A stretch of DNA of 64,000 bases, from positions 286,961 to 350,960 of the forward strand of contig NZ_LQQA01000005.1 of the NCBI RefSeq assembly GCF_002101965.1, given 5' to 3'. How positions within the stretch are numbered: position 1 is the first letter of the stretch; each line of letters starts with the position of its first letter. The notes under the pieces were generated by a model. That model worked only from the letters and a program-made list of their open reading frames with translations. It had not been told where the DNA came from and did not search any database. Both the position numbers and the translations under genes were made by a program. This document shows, one piece after another, positions 1 through 8,787 of this stretch. The stretch comes from Mycolicibacterium wolinskyi (GTDB lineage: Bacteria > Actinomycetota > Actinomycetes > Mycobacteriales > Mycobacteriaceae).

Positions 1-747
1 AATGGTGAGCAGCATGCAGCGGCCTTGCTCTTGAAGTCCCCGAGTGCGACGCCTCCGCTGTACACCAACGTGCGGCCCAACGTCGATCTAATTGCTGGTG
101 GTGGGGGGCTGGAGCGCATCTACAAGTACTACGCGGCGAACTCCAAGGACAGCCTGGCCGATGCCATCCAGCGGGAGATCATCAGCCTGGGCCGCTCCTA
201 TGACCTGATCCTGATCGACGCTCCGCCTGTTGATATCACTGCGCTCGAAGCAGCTCTGCGGGTGGCCGGCACTGTGATCATCCCGATCAAGGCCGACGAC
301 GCGAGCATCGACGGTCTGTCGACTATCGCGGACTTGTTCGGGCCGGCGAAGCTGGAGAACCCCTGGCTGAGCCTTGGGGGAGTGGTGAGGTTCGGCATCG
401 GAAGCCAGGCAACACGCGTTGCGGGCCGCGCGAAGGACACAGTTGAGCAGATTCTTGGTGGTGTGGCCCCCATTTTCGATGCGATCATTCGCCACTCTGA
501 TTCAGCGATGCAGGATTCTCGTCGCCACGGGCTTTTGGCCCACGAGCTGGAGTCGGCGAGTACCGACGCCAAGGGCAAGAAGCTGGCCGCTCTACGTTCG
601 GGAAAGAAGCTCGGTGACGACGTGGTGGGCACAGGCGCCGGTACCAGCAGGGGTTTGGCCGAGGACTACGAGAACCTTGCAGCAGAGGTGCTCATGAGGA
701 TGAACGAACTGATCAGCGAGAACGCGGCGGCCGGAGAGGAGCGCTGA
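1..747 (+). CDS. ParA-like partition ATPase, 5' end outside window
   Basis: The frame is open from base 1, so the gene begins upstream and the P-loop (Walker A) is not in view. What remains has the Walker B-like stretch DLILIDAPP at about residue 70 of the visible part, followed by a typical ParA/MinD core and a long, variable C-terminal helical tail. ParA proteins bind DNA nonspecifically and use ATP hydrolysis to move plasmid copies apart. The stop codon lies one base before the next start, so it forms a two-gene par operon with the downstream gene. Family assignment is good; the subtype cannot be set without the N-terminus. Confidence 0.75.
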   Translation, partial: NGEQHAAALLLKSPSATPPLYTNVRPNVDLIAGGGGLERIYKYYAANSKDSLADAIQREIISLGRSYDLILIDAPPVDITALEAALRVAGTVIIPIKADDASIDGLSTIADLFGPAKLENPWLSLGGVVRFGIGSQATRVAGRAKDTVEQILGGVAPIFDAIIRHSDSAMQDSRRHGLLAHELESASTDAKGKKLAALRSGKKLGDDVVGTGAGTSRGLAEDYENLAAEVLMRMNELISENAAAGEER

Positions 748-748
748 C

Positions 749-1480
749 ATGGCCACAAACGGAAATGCGAAGCACAAGAACTTGGCCGGCGCGTTCGGCG
801 GCGGTGCAGCGCCTGAGCGGGGCGCCAAGTTGCAGGGGTTGCTGGGCTCGCCTGCCGGTGCCGCGGCTCCGCCGCAAGCGCCGCCGGCCCCGGATCCCGT
901 TCCGCCGGTAGCGGAGCAGCCTGTACGGCCTGCCACGGAGACTGTGGAAAGCCCTCAGTCCACGCAAGCCGAGATGGTGCCGCCGGCGCGGCCTGAGGGC
1001 GCCGGCCAGGTGGCTACTCGCGTCGCGCCGCCGCGTCGCAAACGTGCCGCGGCAGAGGGCAGGGGAGTGCCCGCGTCGTCGGTGTATCTGACGGCAGATA
1101 CCTACAAGGCGCTCACGACCACGAAGAGTCGCAAGATCAAGGACTACGCCCAGATTGTTCAGGACGCGTTCGCGGGGATCGCGAAGGAAGCCACTGAACA
1201 GCAGACGACGCCTGATGAGGTCTTGGCGGGCCTGTTTGAAGTTCCTGAGAGCGATGATCCGTGGTTGATGCCGTCATCCACTGCGAGGGCGAAGTCGTCG
1301 ACCCCGCTGACCGAGGCGCGGATCTCCTTCAGCGCCCAACAGCGCGAGTGGCTCGAAGAGAAGATGTCGACGGTGAAGGTAAGCACCTTCTCGGAGTTCA
1401 TCGCCCGGGTGCTCGAACATCATTTGCTGCCGCCGAAGCCCAAGCGCAGCAAGAAGCCGGTGGCGCAGACCGAGGATTGA
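749..1480 (+). CDS. Probable partition partner (ParB-like centromere-binding protein)
   Basis: This 243-residue protein starts 1 base after the parA-like stop. Residues 1-110 are rich in Pro and Ala and probably disordered. Two short segments follow that look like ribbon-helix-helix or related DNA-binding folds: VYLTADTYKAL near residue 111 and RISFSAQQREWLEEKM near residue 190, with a basic tail (KPKRSKK). Small RHH centromere-binding proteins are the usual partners of parA on plasmids, so the role is inferred mostly from position. No canonical ParB/Spo0J nuclease-like domain is visible. The binding site (parS or centromere) was not identified. Confidence 0.55.
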   Translation: MATNGNAKHKNLAGAFGGGAAPERGAKLQGLLGSPAGAAAPPQAPPAPDPVPPVAEQPVRPATETVESPQSTQAEMVPPARPEGAGQVATRVAPPRRKRAAAEGRGVPASSVYLTADTYKALTTTKSRKIKDYAQIVQDAFAGIAKEATEQQTTPDEVLAGLFEVPESDDPWLMPSSTARAKSSTPLTEARISFSAQQREWLEEKMSTVKVSTFSEFIARVLEHHLLPPKPKRSKKPVAQTED

Positions 1481-1566
1481 GCATCGGTGCCCCGGCTGCA
1501 GAATAGGCCTTGGACACGATCGGCGGTGGAGCAGATCCGGCACTGACCGCCGATACGGTTCGCGCC

Positions 1567-2007
1567 ATGAAAAGCAATTCGCTGTTGAAGACCGTTTCGG
1601 CCGGTGGCGCCATCGCCGCCATGGTGTTGCTGCCAGGGTGTGGGCTGGATCTGCAGAGCGACCGTGAGGCTGCCGCTGCCGTCGAGCCCAGCGCCACTGC
1701 GGCTGTGGTGTTTGAGCGGGCCGACGGCCCGATCGAACAGCTCACCACGTTGGGCGGGCACTGTTTCGAAACGGCGACGGAGGCCGATACGGCGCGTCGT
1801 CGCGCTGCAGACGTGGTCGCCTCGGGCAACGCGGCACAGCGGGATCGGCTCGATAGGACCGGCGAGCTGGTCGACTACGGCCGGCCGCACTCGGTTACCG
1901 ACATCAGGCCGAATGCGGGTGGAGGGTCCTGCTACCGCGTAGTTGCGCAAACTCTAGCGGCACGGCTGGGCGAGGATCGGCCGCCGACTGGATGCTGCGC
2001 ACGCTAG
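1567..2007 (+). CDS. Putative lipoprotein
   Basis: An ATG at 1567 gives a lipoprotein signal peptide: basic MKSNSLLK start, hydrophobic core, and lipobox LLPGC ending near residue 25. The upstream in-frame ATG-less extension (from 1510) would bury the signal, so 1567 is preferred. The mature part is about 120 residues with three further cysteines near the end and no recognised domain. It follows the par genes in the same direction after an 86-base gap and may or may not be cotranscribed. Function unknown. Confidence 0.6.
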   Translation: MKSNSLLKTVSAGGAIAAMVLLPGCGLDLQSDREAAAAVEPSATAAVVFERADGPIEQLTTLGGHCFETATEADTARRRAADVVASGNAAQRDRLDRTGELVDYGRPHSVTDIRPNAGGGSCYRVVAQTLAARLGEDRPPTGCCAR

Positions 2008-2379
2008 TCGAGCGCTGGCGCGCTGCGTGTTGTGGCGATTGGTGTAGGCACCGTTGCAGCGGTCGTCGTCGGTCTCGTAGCCGACGTCGTTGTGCGTTTC
2101 GTTGCGCCCTGGCCGTGGGTCGCCGGTAGGGGAGAGGTTTCGCTTTACTGCCTGTTCCGAGCTAGTTTTTGTGGAGCTTTCCCTGTCAGCCACGGGCGTT
2201 GAGTGGCGTGGTTTCGTGGCATGGTTCGTTGCACTGTATTTGAGTGGTCGTGGATTGCTCGGGGCGGCGTCGAGCAGGGGTGGGCGCGCGGTGTTTGGCG
2301 AGGCGGCACTTTGCCTGCTGGAGCGGGGTAGGCTACCCGGCTAGAGAACTAGCCTGGTTTTTCTGCGTGGAGGTGAGCG
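2008..2379. other. Intergenic stretch, no supported gene
   Basis: Short open frames on both strands here lack credible starts or protein-like composition. A purine-rich ribosome binding site (GGAGG) at about 2369-2373 serves the TTG start of the GntR gene. It probably carries that gene's promoter, but I cannot mark one with confidence. Confidence 0.4.
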
Positions 2380-3159
2380 TTGCTGCAACTCGGCAAGATC
2401 GACCCACATTCGGACCGGCCGCCGTTCCGGCAGATCGCGGGCATTCTGCGCGAGGAGATCGCCTCTGGGCGGCTGGCCCCTGGGGAGCGGTTGCCTTCTG
2501 AGCCGGAGATGCTGACGCACTTTGGGGTTGCGCGTGCGACGTGGCGGAATGCTCTTCAAGAGTTGCGCAACGAGGGACTGATTGTGTCGATGCGTGGGCT
2601 GGGCGTGTTCGTGCGGGCCCAGGCGCCGGTGCGCCGGCTGTCGTCGGACCGGTTCGCACGGCGGAACCGGGACAAGGGCAACGCCGCGTTCAGCGCTGAC
2701 GCCGAGGCATCCGGCTTTGCTGCCGCCGTCGACAGCATTGTCGTTCGACGCGAACAGCCGAGCGCGTTGATTGCCGAGCGGCTCCAAATCCCAGTCACTT
2801 CCGAGGTGGTCGTCCGGTCCCGTCGGTACCTGGCTGATGATCGGGCGCTGCAGGTCGCGGTGTCCTACGTGCCGGCCGCTTTCGCTGAAGGCACTGCCAT
2901 CGAGCGGGAGGATTCCGGGCCCGGGGGAATCTATGCGCGGCTGGAGGAAAGTGGGCACCGTCTGGGCCGTTTCACTGAGGATGTCGGCGCGCGGATGCCC
3001 ACTCCGGAGGAGCGTCAATCACTCGACATCGACGCGGGGATCCCGGTGCTGACGGTCTCGCGCACGGCCTACGACACCGACAACGTCCCGGTGGAGGTCT
3101 GCGACACCGTTATCGTTTCCGACGCCTACCTTCTCGAATACACGTTCCCGGCCACCTAG
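2380..3159 (+). CDS. GntR/HutC-type transcriptional regulator
   Basis: The start is TTG with GGAGG six bases upstream. Residues 10-80 form a GntR winged HTH: PPFRQIAGILREEI, then the turn with RLPSEPEMLTHFGVAR and a wing ending MRGLGVFV. Residues 100-255 match the UTRA ligand-binding fold of the HutC subfamily. Such regulators are common on actinomycete conjugative plasmids (KorSA-like) and usually repress themselves and transfer or excision genes. The stop overlaps by 4 bases with the end of a convergent gene, so the two transcripts run into each other. Confidence 0.85.
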   Translation: MLQLGKIDPHSDRPPFRQIAGILREEIASGRLAPGERLPSEPEMLTHFGVARATWRNALQELRNEGLIVSMRGLGVFVRAQAPVRRLSSDRFARRNRDKGNAAFSADAEASGFAAAVDSIVVRREQPSALIAERLQIPVTSEVVVRSRRYLADDRALQVAVSYVPAAFAEGTAIEREDSGPGGIYARLEESGHRLGRFTEDVGARMPTPEERQSLDIDAGIPVLTVSRTAYDTDNVPVEVCDTVIVSDAYLLEYTFPAT

Positions 3160-3614
3160 GAGGTGCGCCGGCGGGGCACCAAGCCGGCCGGAAGGGGCAC
3201 TGGGTGATTCGGCGGTTTGGCTTCGGTTGAGAGCTGGCTGATTCGGCCCGGAGTAAGGCCCATCAGGTATCCGATGTCGCGCACCGGGATTCGAGCGTCC
3301 TCGTTGGTGAGGTCGGTGACGAAATCGCGGACCACTGCGGCCGCGGCCTCCTCGAGTTTGCGCTGAGTCTCACGTACCAGCGTGGTTTCTTCGAGCAGGT
3401 GACGTACATCCCCGTCCGGTCCGGCCACCGCGACGTCGACGATCACGACGTCGACGTCCGCCGGGGCCGCGTTGGTTGTGGCGGCGATGCACTTACGGGC
3501 GGCTTCGCCGGCCTCTGACAGTCGTCGCGATCGTGTGATGCCCGCGATCTCGGGGATCTCGATGACCCACCAGCGGTTGTCGCGGTGCACAACAGCTTCG
3601 TATTGGCGCCTCAC
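3156..3614 (-). CDS. HicB-like antitoxin/regulator
   Basis: A GTG at 3614 preceded by AGGAGG gives 152 residues starting VRRQYEAVVHRDNRWW. The N-terminal 70 residues look like the HicB degraded-RNaseH fold (bulky WWVIEIPEI strand). A helical linker follows, then a C-terminal HTH-like segment containing RDIGYLMGLTPGRISQL. The upstream in-frame extension overlaps the serine protease gene and is rejected. It begins 10 bases after that gene's stop, so the two are one operon. No HicA toxin gene is adjacent, so it may act as a stand-alone regulator. Confidence 0.6.
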   Translation of the reverse strand: MRRQYEAVVHRDNRWWVIEIPEIAGITRSRRLSEAGEAARKCIAATTNAAPADVDVVIVDVAVAGPDGDVRHLLEETTLVRETQRKLEEAAAAVVRDFVTDLTNEDARIPVRDIGYLMGLTPGRISQLSTEAKPPNHPVPLPAGLVPRRRTS

Positions 3615-3624
3615 CTTCGGCCTC

Positions 3625-4380
3625 CTAGCAGTCGCCGCAGATTTGCAGGCCAAGCGAGTCGATGACGGGGAACAGGTAGTAGATGACCGCGGTGTCCTCA
3701 TCGTCGACGAGGTGACCGGACAGCATTCCGACCGCGGTGATGGTGTCGCCGCCGGTCTTGATGTAGGCAGGGGCGCCGGAGTCGCCTTCGACGAGGCGCA
3801 GCCGCGCGGTGATTCGGTCACTGTCCGCCGAGATGACCGGGCCACAGGTTTCTCCGGTGCGGGCCCCGAATTTGCAGACTTCGATGCCTGGTGCCAGTGG
3901 GGGATCGGGTCGCAGTGTGCGAGTTACGCGGTACACGCCGGCGACGTCGTATGACGAGGGGCGGATGCCTGGGTTCATGTCGATGATGCCGGCGTCGGTG
4001 AATGCGGGCAGGCCGGCCGACGACGTGCCAGTGTCGGCGCCGCGGGCGTTGGAGCGGCTGTAGGTGCCCAGTGGGCGGGCGGTGTCGGGATCAGAGGACT
4101 CGGTGTAGAACACCGTGGCCTGGCCCTCGGCGGTGTGGTCGCAGTGGCCTGCGGTGATGGCTTTCTTTGCGTACGTGGCTTTTTCGCGTGCAATGAAGGC
4201 CAGGGTGCACACGTAGATGCCGTTCTTCTGGGGTATGCGCTGGCCGATAGTGGTTCCGGGCGTTAGGCCGGCGAATGAGGTCCACTCGTTGACGTCGGCC
4301 GCGGCGCGGCCGTGCCCGAGGCCGGCGGCCAGCACCGCGACGGTTGTCGCGGCTGCGGCCATGAGCTTGCTCAGCTTCAC
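3625..4380 (-). CDS. Secreted chymotrypsin-fold serine protease
   Basis: The 251-residue product has a Sec signal peptide (basic N-terminus, Ala/Val core, likely cleavage after GRAAA near residue 28). The catalytic triad of S1/S1E-like proteases is readable: His79 in TAGHC, Asp129 in FTDAGII, and Ser201 in EGDSGAP. Cys pairs suggest disulphides. Such secreted proteases are common in mycobacteria and other actinomycetes. It is the first gene of a two-gene minus-strand operon with the HicB-like gene. Substrate unknown. Confidence 0.85.
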   Translation of the reverse strand: MKLSKLMAAAATTVAVLAAGLGHGRAAADVNEWTSFAGLTPGTTIGQRIPQKNGIYVCTLAFIAREKATYAKKAITAGHCDHTAEGQATVFYTESSDPDTARPLGTYSRSNARGADTGTSSAGLPAFTDAGIIDMNPGIRPSSYDVAGVYRVTRTLRPDPPLAPGIEVCKFGARTGETCGPVISADSDRITARLRLVEGDSGAPAYIKTGGDTITAVGMLSGHLVDDEDTAVIYYLFPVIDSLGLQICGDC

Positions 4381-4874
4381 CCGAGTTTCCTCTCCTCTGC
4401 CATCAAACAGTATAGCTCAATTAAACTTTTCAGATTTTGCTGGTTAACCCGATCGAGCCCTCCTGGCCGGCCGTCAGCCAGCAATGTCCAAGCCGTCCTG
4501 CAAGATGAAGGGGCGACGTTGACCGCGCGAGAATTCTCGGTGGCACGGCGCGCGTTTCCCGCCGCGGTGACCGGCTTGGGGGCGACGCAGACCGTTGGGT
4601 CGGAAGTGCCACATCCGGCAGCGGCCGCGCGGCTTTGTTTCCTATAACTCCCTATTCGGAAACCGCTTTCCGGCCCACATCTTGAAGGCGCGCCCCGCGG
4701 CCTGAACATGCACCTCTTGGGCTGGGCGCCACGCCGACGCCATCCCACATAATCGCAGTTCAGAGCCGTTCACTATGGCCGGACACTGTGTTCGCGACCG
4801 GGCCGTGTCCAAGCCGTCTATTAGCGTTTTTTTCACGCGAGACAGGGACACAAACCCAGCGGGGAGGGGCCTGC
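4381..4874. other. Divergent intergenic region
   Basis: About 490 bases between the minus-strand protease gene and a plus-strand operon. Bases 4405-4445 are clearly AT-richer than the surroundings, as expected for a promoter of the protease gene. I see no convincing gene here. Open frames such as the one running over 4377-4748 on the minus strand have shadow-like composition. Confidence 0.4.
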
Positions 4875-5741
4875 ATGAACACCACAGCTGAGGCAATAGA
4901 CCACTGGACGCTCACCGAGCATCAACCGGCCGAGCGCGAGTTCTATGGCCAACTGTCGTTGGTCGTCGCGCCGGCACGGATAGAGGGCAGACTCGACGCG
5001 GCCTGCACCGGCATAGAGGCCGCGGCCAGTAACGACGGTCTGGATCACCCCGACGAGGCTGAGCACGCCAGACGGGTTGCTGTGGCCTACGCCGCGCTCG
5101 GAGATGTCGCCGCAGCCGAGAAGGCCATGCGTCAGATCTACCGGACGCAGACCGGTAGGCCTTTGACGTCGCTGCCGCACCGTCACCCTGACATCGCCGG
5201 ATCGAGAACCAACTGCGCCATCTGCGCCGCGCACAGCGCGTCAACCCCACTCATGGCCAAGCTCCTCACCAGCAAGCTCGAGTCCATTCCGCGTGTTCAC
5301 CCGGGCCCCGATCCCACTCTGTACCGTCGGCATTCAGCTGAGACGTATCTGGCGACAGACCAAGAGGCGATCACCGCGCAGTACATGTACGAGATGTTCG
5401 GGGACTTTTGGTGGGACACCCTGTCTTTCGCGATCGGGGTTTCGACGATGGATCCCCGCGATCTCGCGGAGCTGGCCCTGCTGCTTCCCGCGGCCCCAGG
5501 CCCGTTCAGCGGGGCGCCGGCATCTATCGCGGTCAAGTGGCTCACTGACGCGGCGTTGACGCGTCTACGCCAGCTCGCTTCGCACCGGCGCTCATGGGCG
5601 GTGATCCACGGTCGGATCGTCGCCGAGATCGACCAGCGGGCCAGGGGGAGTCGGCAGGGCACTGCGCCCGAATCTCTGGAGCTCGAACTCTGGCGGATGA
5701 AATTAGCCGCCAAGCCGAGGCGTGGTTTGGTGGCATTGTGA
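4875..5741 (+). CDS. Hypothetical protein, first gene of operon with multi-HTH protein
   Basis: An ATG at 4875 preceded by GGGGAGGGG gives 288 residues; the longer frame from 4788 has no such site. No known domain is recognised. The sequence is largely helical, with one CAIC motif near residue 118 that could bind metal with nearby His residues. It has no signal peptide or membrane segment. Its stop overlaps the next start (GTGA), which implies translational coupling. Being cotranscribed with a DNA-binding protein suggests a regulatory or structural complex, but this is only context. Confidence 0.6.
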   Translation: MNTTAEAIDHWTLTEHQPAEREFYGQLSLVVAPARIEGRLDAACTGIEAAASNDGLDHPDEAEHARRVAVAYAALGDVAAAEKAMRQIYRTQTGRPLTSLPHRHPDIAGSRTNCAICAAHSASTPLMAKLLTSKLESIPRVHPGPDPTLYRRHSAETYLATDQEAITAQYMYEMFGDFWWDTLSFAIGVSTMDPRDLAELALLLPAAPGPFSGAPASIAVKWLTDAALTRLRQLASHRRSWAVIHGRIVAEIDQRARGSRQGTAPESLELELWRMKLAAKPRRGLVAL

Positions 5742-6499
5742 GTGATCGCGATCGCCGACCCAAGCCTCCGACCGAGCCGATTGCGGCCGGGTTCCTCATG
5801 GACCGCGAGGCGAGCATGTGGGATGTTGCCCTTGCCGGGATCGTCTCGGCGACCGGCAGTCTCGATGACCCTGCCAAGGCGTGGCAAGGCGTGAATTCGC
5901 TACGCCTCCAAGGGAATACGTATCCGCTTCCTATCTGGTGGGCAGCGGCCACCTGGCCAGACACCGTGGACCAGCTGGTACTTCCTCCGGTGCTGACCGC
6001 CCCGCCGCGACCGGGAACTGTGGCCGCCCACGCCGCCGCGTGCCTGTCTGCGGCCGGCCTGATGGAACCCGACGAAGCGTCGAGGTGGCAGCGATGGGCA
6101 AGCCCTTTGGCCGGTTTCGCCGCCGATACGGTGGCCGGACACGTCGCTCACGGCACGGGGGAGTTGTTGGTGGCCACAGCCCACCAGCAACTGGAGGACA
6201 TGGCCGTCAAGCTGAGCCGCCTGAACGCCGGTGTTCGCGTGGGGGCGAAGCCCCCCGAGTTCAGCGAGACATACCTACTGAAAGTGGCAGGCGTGGCCGA
6301 AAGCCTGCGGTACGTGTCCGCTGGTTTAGGCCGGGCGTTCGACCAGATCCGCACCTCACTATCCGCGGACACCACAGCCTTCGCCACGAAGCCAACCGCC
6401 CAAGACATCCCCGCTGATCTGCGCACCACGGTGAACGCAGAAGTTCACCTCGGATTCGTGCAGGCTGCCACGAAAATCAACCTGACACAGGGGGTTTGA
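5738..6499 (+). CDS. Hypothetical protein, second gene of operon
   Basis: The GTG start overlaps the previous stop as GTGA; the product is 253 residues. It is mostly helical, with no signal peptide and no membrane helix. No family is recognised. The central part is rich in Ala, Leu and His, and the C-terminal third looks like a long helix pair (KVAGVAESLRYVSAGLGRAF). A start at the downstream ATG (about 5798) is possible. It is followed after 4 bases by the multi-HTH gene, so the three genes form one operon. Confidence 0.6.
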   Translation: MSDRDRRPKPPTEPIAAGFLMDREASMWDVALAGIVSATGSLDDPAKAWQGVNSLRLQGNTYPLPIWWAAATWPDTVDQLVLPPVLTAPPRPGTVAAHAAACLSAAGLMEPDEASRWQRWASPLAGFAADTVAGHVAHGTGELLVATAHQQLEDMAVKLSRLNAGVRVGAKPPEFSETYLLKVAGVAESLRYVSAGLGRAFDQIRTSLSADTTAFATKPTAQDIPADLRTTVNAEVHLGFVQAATKINLTQGV

Positions 6500-6503
6500 C
6501 ACC

Positions 6504-8033
6504 GTGACCACCGCAAAACAGATGCAGTCCATGCGTACGGACATCGACCCAAACACCCCGTGCCCACGGATACTCGCAGAAGCCAATTCGGCAAGGGCGA
6601 AGGCGGCAGCAGCCGTCGAAGCCCAGTGGATCATGGACCTGGGCGACCTATCTGAATACGATCTGCCGCCTCATGTACGGCAGGCCGCCGAGCTGCGCAG
6701 GCACCACCCCGAACTGTCCTACCGACAACTGGCCGACCAGATGGGCATCACCAAAGACGCCTTCGCAGGGCTCTTGCGTCGATTCCGTGAACGTGTCCAC
6801 CGCCAAAGCGGGCCCGCACCATACCCGCTCCCAACTATCGCCGAGGTCGCTTCGGAAACGGCCAAAGCCTTAGCTCACAGCGAAGCCCAGTGGATCGCCG
6901 ATCTGGGGGATCTTTCGGAGTACTCACTGACCCCTAGAGTTCGGCTCGCCGCCGAACTACGCCGAGACCACCCCGACCTCACCTACGAACAACTAGCCAA
7001 CCAAATGGGCATCACATTGCGCGCTTACATGTCGCTGCTGCGTCGGCTTCGCGTGTCGGGGCGCAGGCCGACTCTCGCGCAGAGGATCGCCGAGTTAGGG
7101 GACTTATCCGAGTACGCACTGACCCCTAGAGTTCGGCTCGCCGCCGAACTACGCCGAGACCACCCCGACCTCACTCGCGAACAACTAGCCAACCGAATGG
7201 GCGTCACCTACGGAGCCTATGAGCGGATGCTGAGGCGGTTTCGCGTGTCGGTGCGCAGACCGTCTCTCGCGCAGAGGATCGCCGAGTTAGGGGACTTATC
7301 CGAGTACGCACTGACCCCTAGAGTTCGGCTCGCCGCCGAACTACGCCGAGACCACCCCGACCTCACCTACGAACAACTAGCCAACCAAATGGGCATCACA
7401 TTGACCGCCTATACGTCGCTATTGGGAAGATTCCCCGCAGCAGTCGGCTGGACCGATGTCGATCGCAAACGGGCGCGCTCACAACACGCGCCGGCTGCGC
7501 TACCGCCTGCGTTCGCTGCAGAAGCTCAGAGGATTGCCAAGTTGGGGAACCTATCCGAGTACGCACTGGACCCGAACGTTCGCCAGGCCGCCGAACTACG
7601 CCGAGACCACCCCGACCTCACCTACGAACAGCTAGCCAACCAAATGGGCCTCACTAAGGATGCCTACATGAAGTTGCTGGGTAGATTCTGGGCCCGAAGG
7701 CCTGATGCGTCGCGACATTCACAGCATGCAGAGGCGGCCGCTAGGTGGATAGCTGGACTTGGGGAGCTTACTTCCTACCCGATTTCGCCAGCTGCGCGAC
7801 GTGCAGCTGAGCTCCGCCGAGACTACCCGGAACTGACCCAAATGCAGTTGGCCAAGCGGATGGGGGTCAGCCGCAACACCTACGCGTCACTGCTCAAAAC
7901 ATTTCGCCGCACCGTTACCGGCGAGCTTGAGGCACTGCGCAAGCCGCCACTGCCGCGGCGTGTGGAAGATCTGGCGGAGATGGCCCAGCGGATTGAGGCG
8001 CGCGGGTTGGCCGCTCAGCGGGCCGCTGGATAG
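6504..8033 (+). CDS. Protein with six tandem WhiA-type helix-turn-helix units
   Basis: A GTG start gives 509 residues. Six units of about 60-64 residues repeat at roughly residues 37-100, 128-191, 192-255, 256-320, 338-402 and 412-476. Each reads L-G-(D/E/N)-L-(S/T), then a helix ending AAELRR-(D/H)-(H/Y)-P-(D/E)-L, then QLA-(N/D/K)-(Q/R)-MG-(I/V/L), then a last helix with Y or F and L-L. This matches the C-terminal HTH of the sporulation and cell-division regulator WhiA (LRVEHPEASLAELG type). The WhiA LAGLIDADG-like N-terminus is absent. Six DNA-binding units in one chain suggest binding to a repeated or extended DNA site. Units 2-4 are almost identical, so the expansion is recent. Confidence 0.65.
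   Translation: MTTAKQMQSMRTDIDPNTPCPRILAEANSARAKAAAAVEAQWIMDLGDLSEYDLPPHVRQAAELRRHHPELSYRQLADQMGITKDAFAGLLRRFRERVHRQSGPAPYPLPTIAEVASETAKALAHSEAQWIADLGDLSEYSLTPRVRLAAELRRDHPDLTYEQLANQMGITLRAYMSLLRRLRVSGRRPTLAQRIAELGDLSEYALTPRVRLAAELRRDHPDLTREQLANRMGVTYGAYERMLRRFRVSVRRPSLAQRIAELGDLSEYALTPRVRLAAELRRDHPDLTYEQLANQMGITLTAYTSLLGRFPAAVGWTDVDRKRARSQHAPAALPPAFAAEAQRIAKLGNLSEYALDPNVRQAAELRRDHPDLTYEQLANQMGLTKDAYMKLLGRFWARRPDASRHSQHAEAAARWIAGLGELTSYPISPAARRAAELRRDYPELTQMQLAKRMGVSRNTYASLLKTFRRTVTGELEALRKPPLPRRVEDLAEMAQRIEARGLAAQRAAG
6888..7463 (+). repeat. Three in-frame 192-bp direct repeats
   Basis: Units begin at 6888, 7080 and 7272, exactly 192 bases (64 codons) apart. Long blocks are identical, for example the run starting CCCCTAGAGTTCGGCTCGCC found at 6931, 7123 and 7315. 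They code for HTH units 2, 3 and 4 of the multi-HTH protein. The near identity, including synonymous positions, points to recent duplication or homogenisation. Confidence 0.9.
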
Positions 8034-8143
8034 TGCGGTGTTCGGCGTGTCGGGCGGCGGTCATTTTGCTCCGCACATGCCAAATCTGCCAACTAAAATT
8101 GGGTTACAGCTAATTAGCACTTCCTGAAGCAAAGGGGCAGTTC

Positions 8144-8479
8144 GTGTCGATACCTACCGGTGTTCTCAGCTACGGAACCACGGCCGGAATTCAGGCCGCG
8201 CTCACATCGTTGAACACGGAGCTCACGGCCATGTCGGGTGCGACCATGGCCGCGTCCTCGATCATTGAGCCGATGGGGATGGAGGGCGCCTCGATTGTGG
8301 CGTCTGTGCAGCAGTTGGCCAATCAGGCCAGCTGGGAAGGCATGTTCATGATGGGCATGGGTTTCATGCAGATGGACACAGCGGCCAACATGATTCACGT
8401 CGCCGAAGTGCAAGCCGCTGATGGTGTTTCGCACGCTGTCGTGTCCGCGGTGGATCTCGCCGGCACGGTCATGGTCTAA
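8144..8479 (+). CDS. WXG100/PE-like small protein, candidate type VII substrate
   Basis: A GTG with AAAGGGG upstream gives 111 residues of two helical stretches, with SWEG (a W-x-G) at residues 63-66 in the middle, as in WXG100 proteins. The composition is rich in Ala, Met and Ser and there is no signal peptide. The C-terminal YxxxD/E secretion motif is not evident. It lies before a DUF5632/5631-like gene; in M. tuberculosis the related locus (Rv3899c-Rv3905c) also has small Esx proteins nearby. The call is inferred from length, W-x-G and context. Confidence 0.4.
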   Translation: MSIPTGVLSYGTTAGIQAALTSLNTELTAMSGATMAASSIIEPMGMEGASIVASVQQLANQASWEGMFMMGMGFMQMDTAANMIHVAEVQAADGVSHAVVSAVDLAGTVMV

Positions 8480-8489
8480 AACGCTGGGG

Positions 8490-8672
8490 CTACCTGCGTG
8501 CCAGTTGTGGCGCGTCCGGGTGCACCAGGTCGGGGTGATTGTGCGCGAGGCATCGCACGATGATCTCGGCGAGCTGATGGCCGTTGATATTCGAAAGGTG
8601 CGGCATGTCGACCATGGGGATGCCGCCGAAGTCAAAGGTTCTGATCACCGGGAGTGCGGCGTTGTTGCTCAT
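8490..8672 (-). CDS. Small hypothetical protein
   Basis: The last 60 codons of a minus-strand frame starting at the ATG at 8672 (MSNNAALPVIRTFDFGG) have protein-like composition, with no strong ribosome binding site. It lies between two plus-strand genes and opposite to them. It might be a small regulator of the cluster. The longer form from 8804 would overlap the next gene and is not preferred. Confidence 0.4.
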   Translation of the reverse strand: MSNNAALPVIRTFDFGGIPMVDMPHLSNINGHQLAEIIVRCLAHNHPDLVHPDAPQLARR

Positions 8673-8787
8673 GGTTGTGATCGTATCGGCGGAAAAAGGT
8701 TCGTAGTTCACAGACGCATCGGCGTGGCGAACACGGCTGCTGTGTGTGTCGATAGTGTTTGAAGCGCAACCGAAGAAGGGGACTGCG

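Noticed and set aside
4377..4748. Minus-strand ORF upstream of the protease gene
   Set aside because: No ribosome binding site, shadow-like composition, and it covers the AT-rich promoter area.
6888..7463. Direct repeats as a CRISPR or iteron array
   Set aside because: The period is exactly 64 codons, and the repeats encode protein units in frame; there are no spacers.
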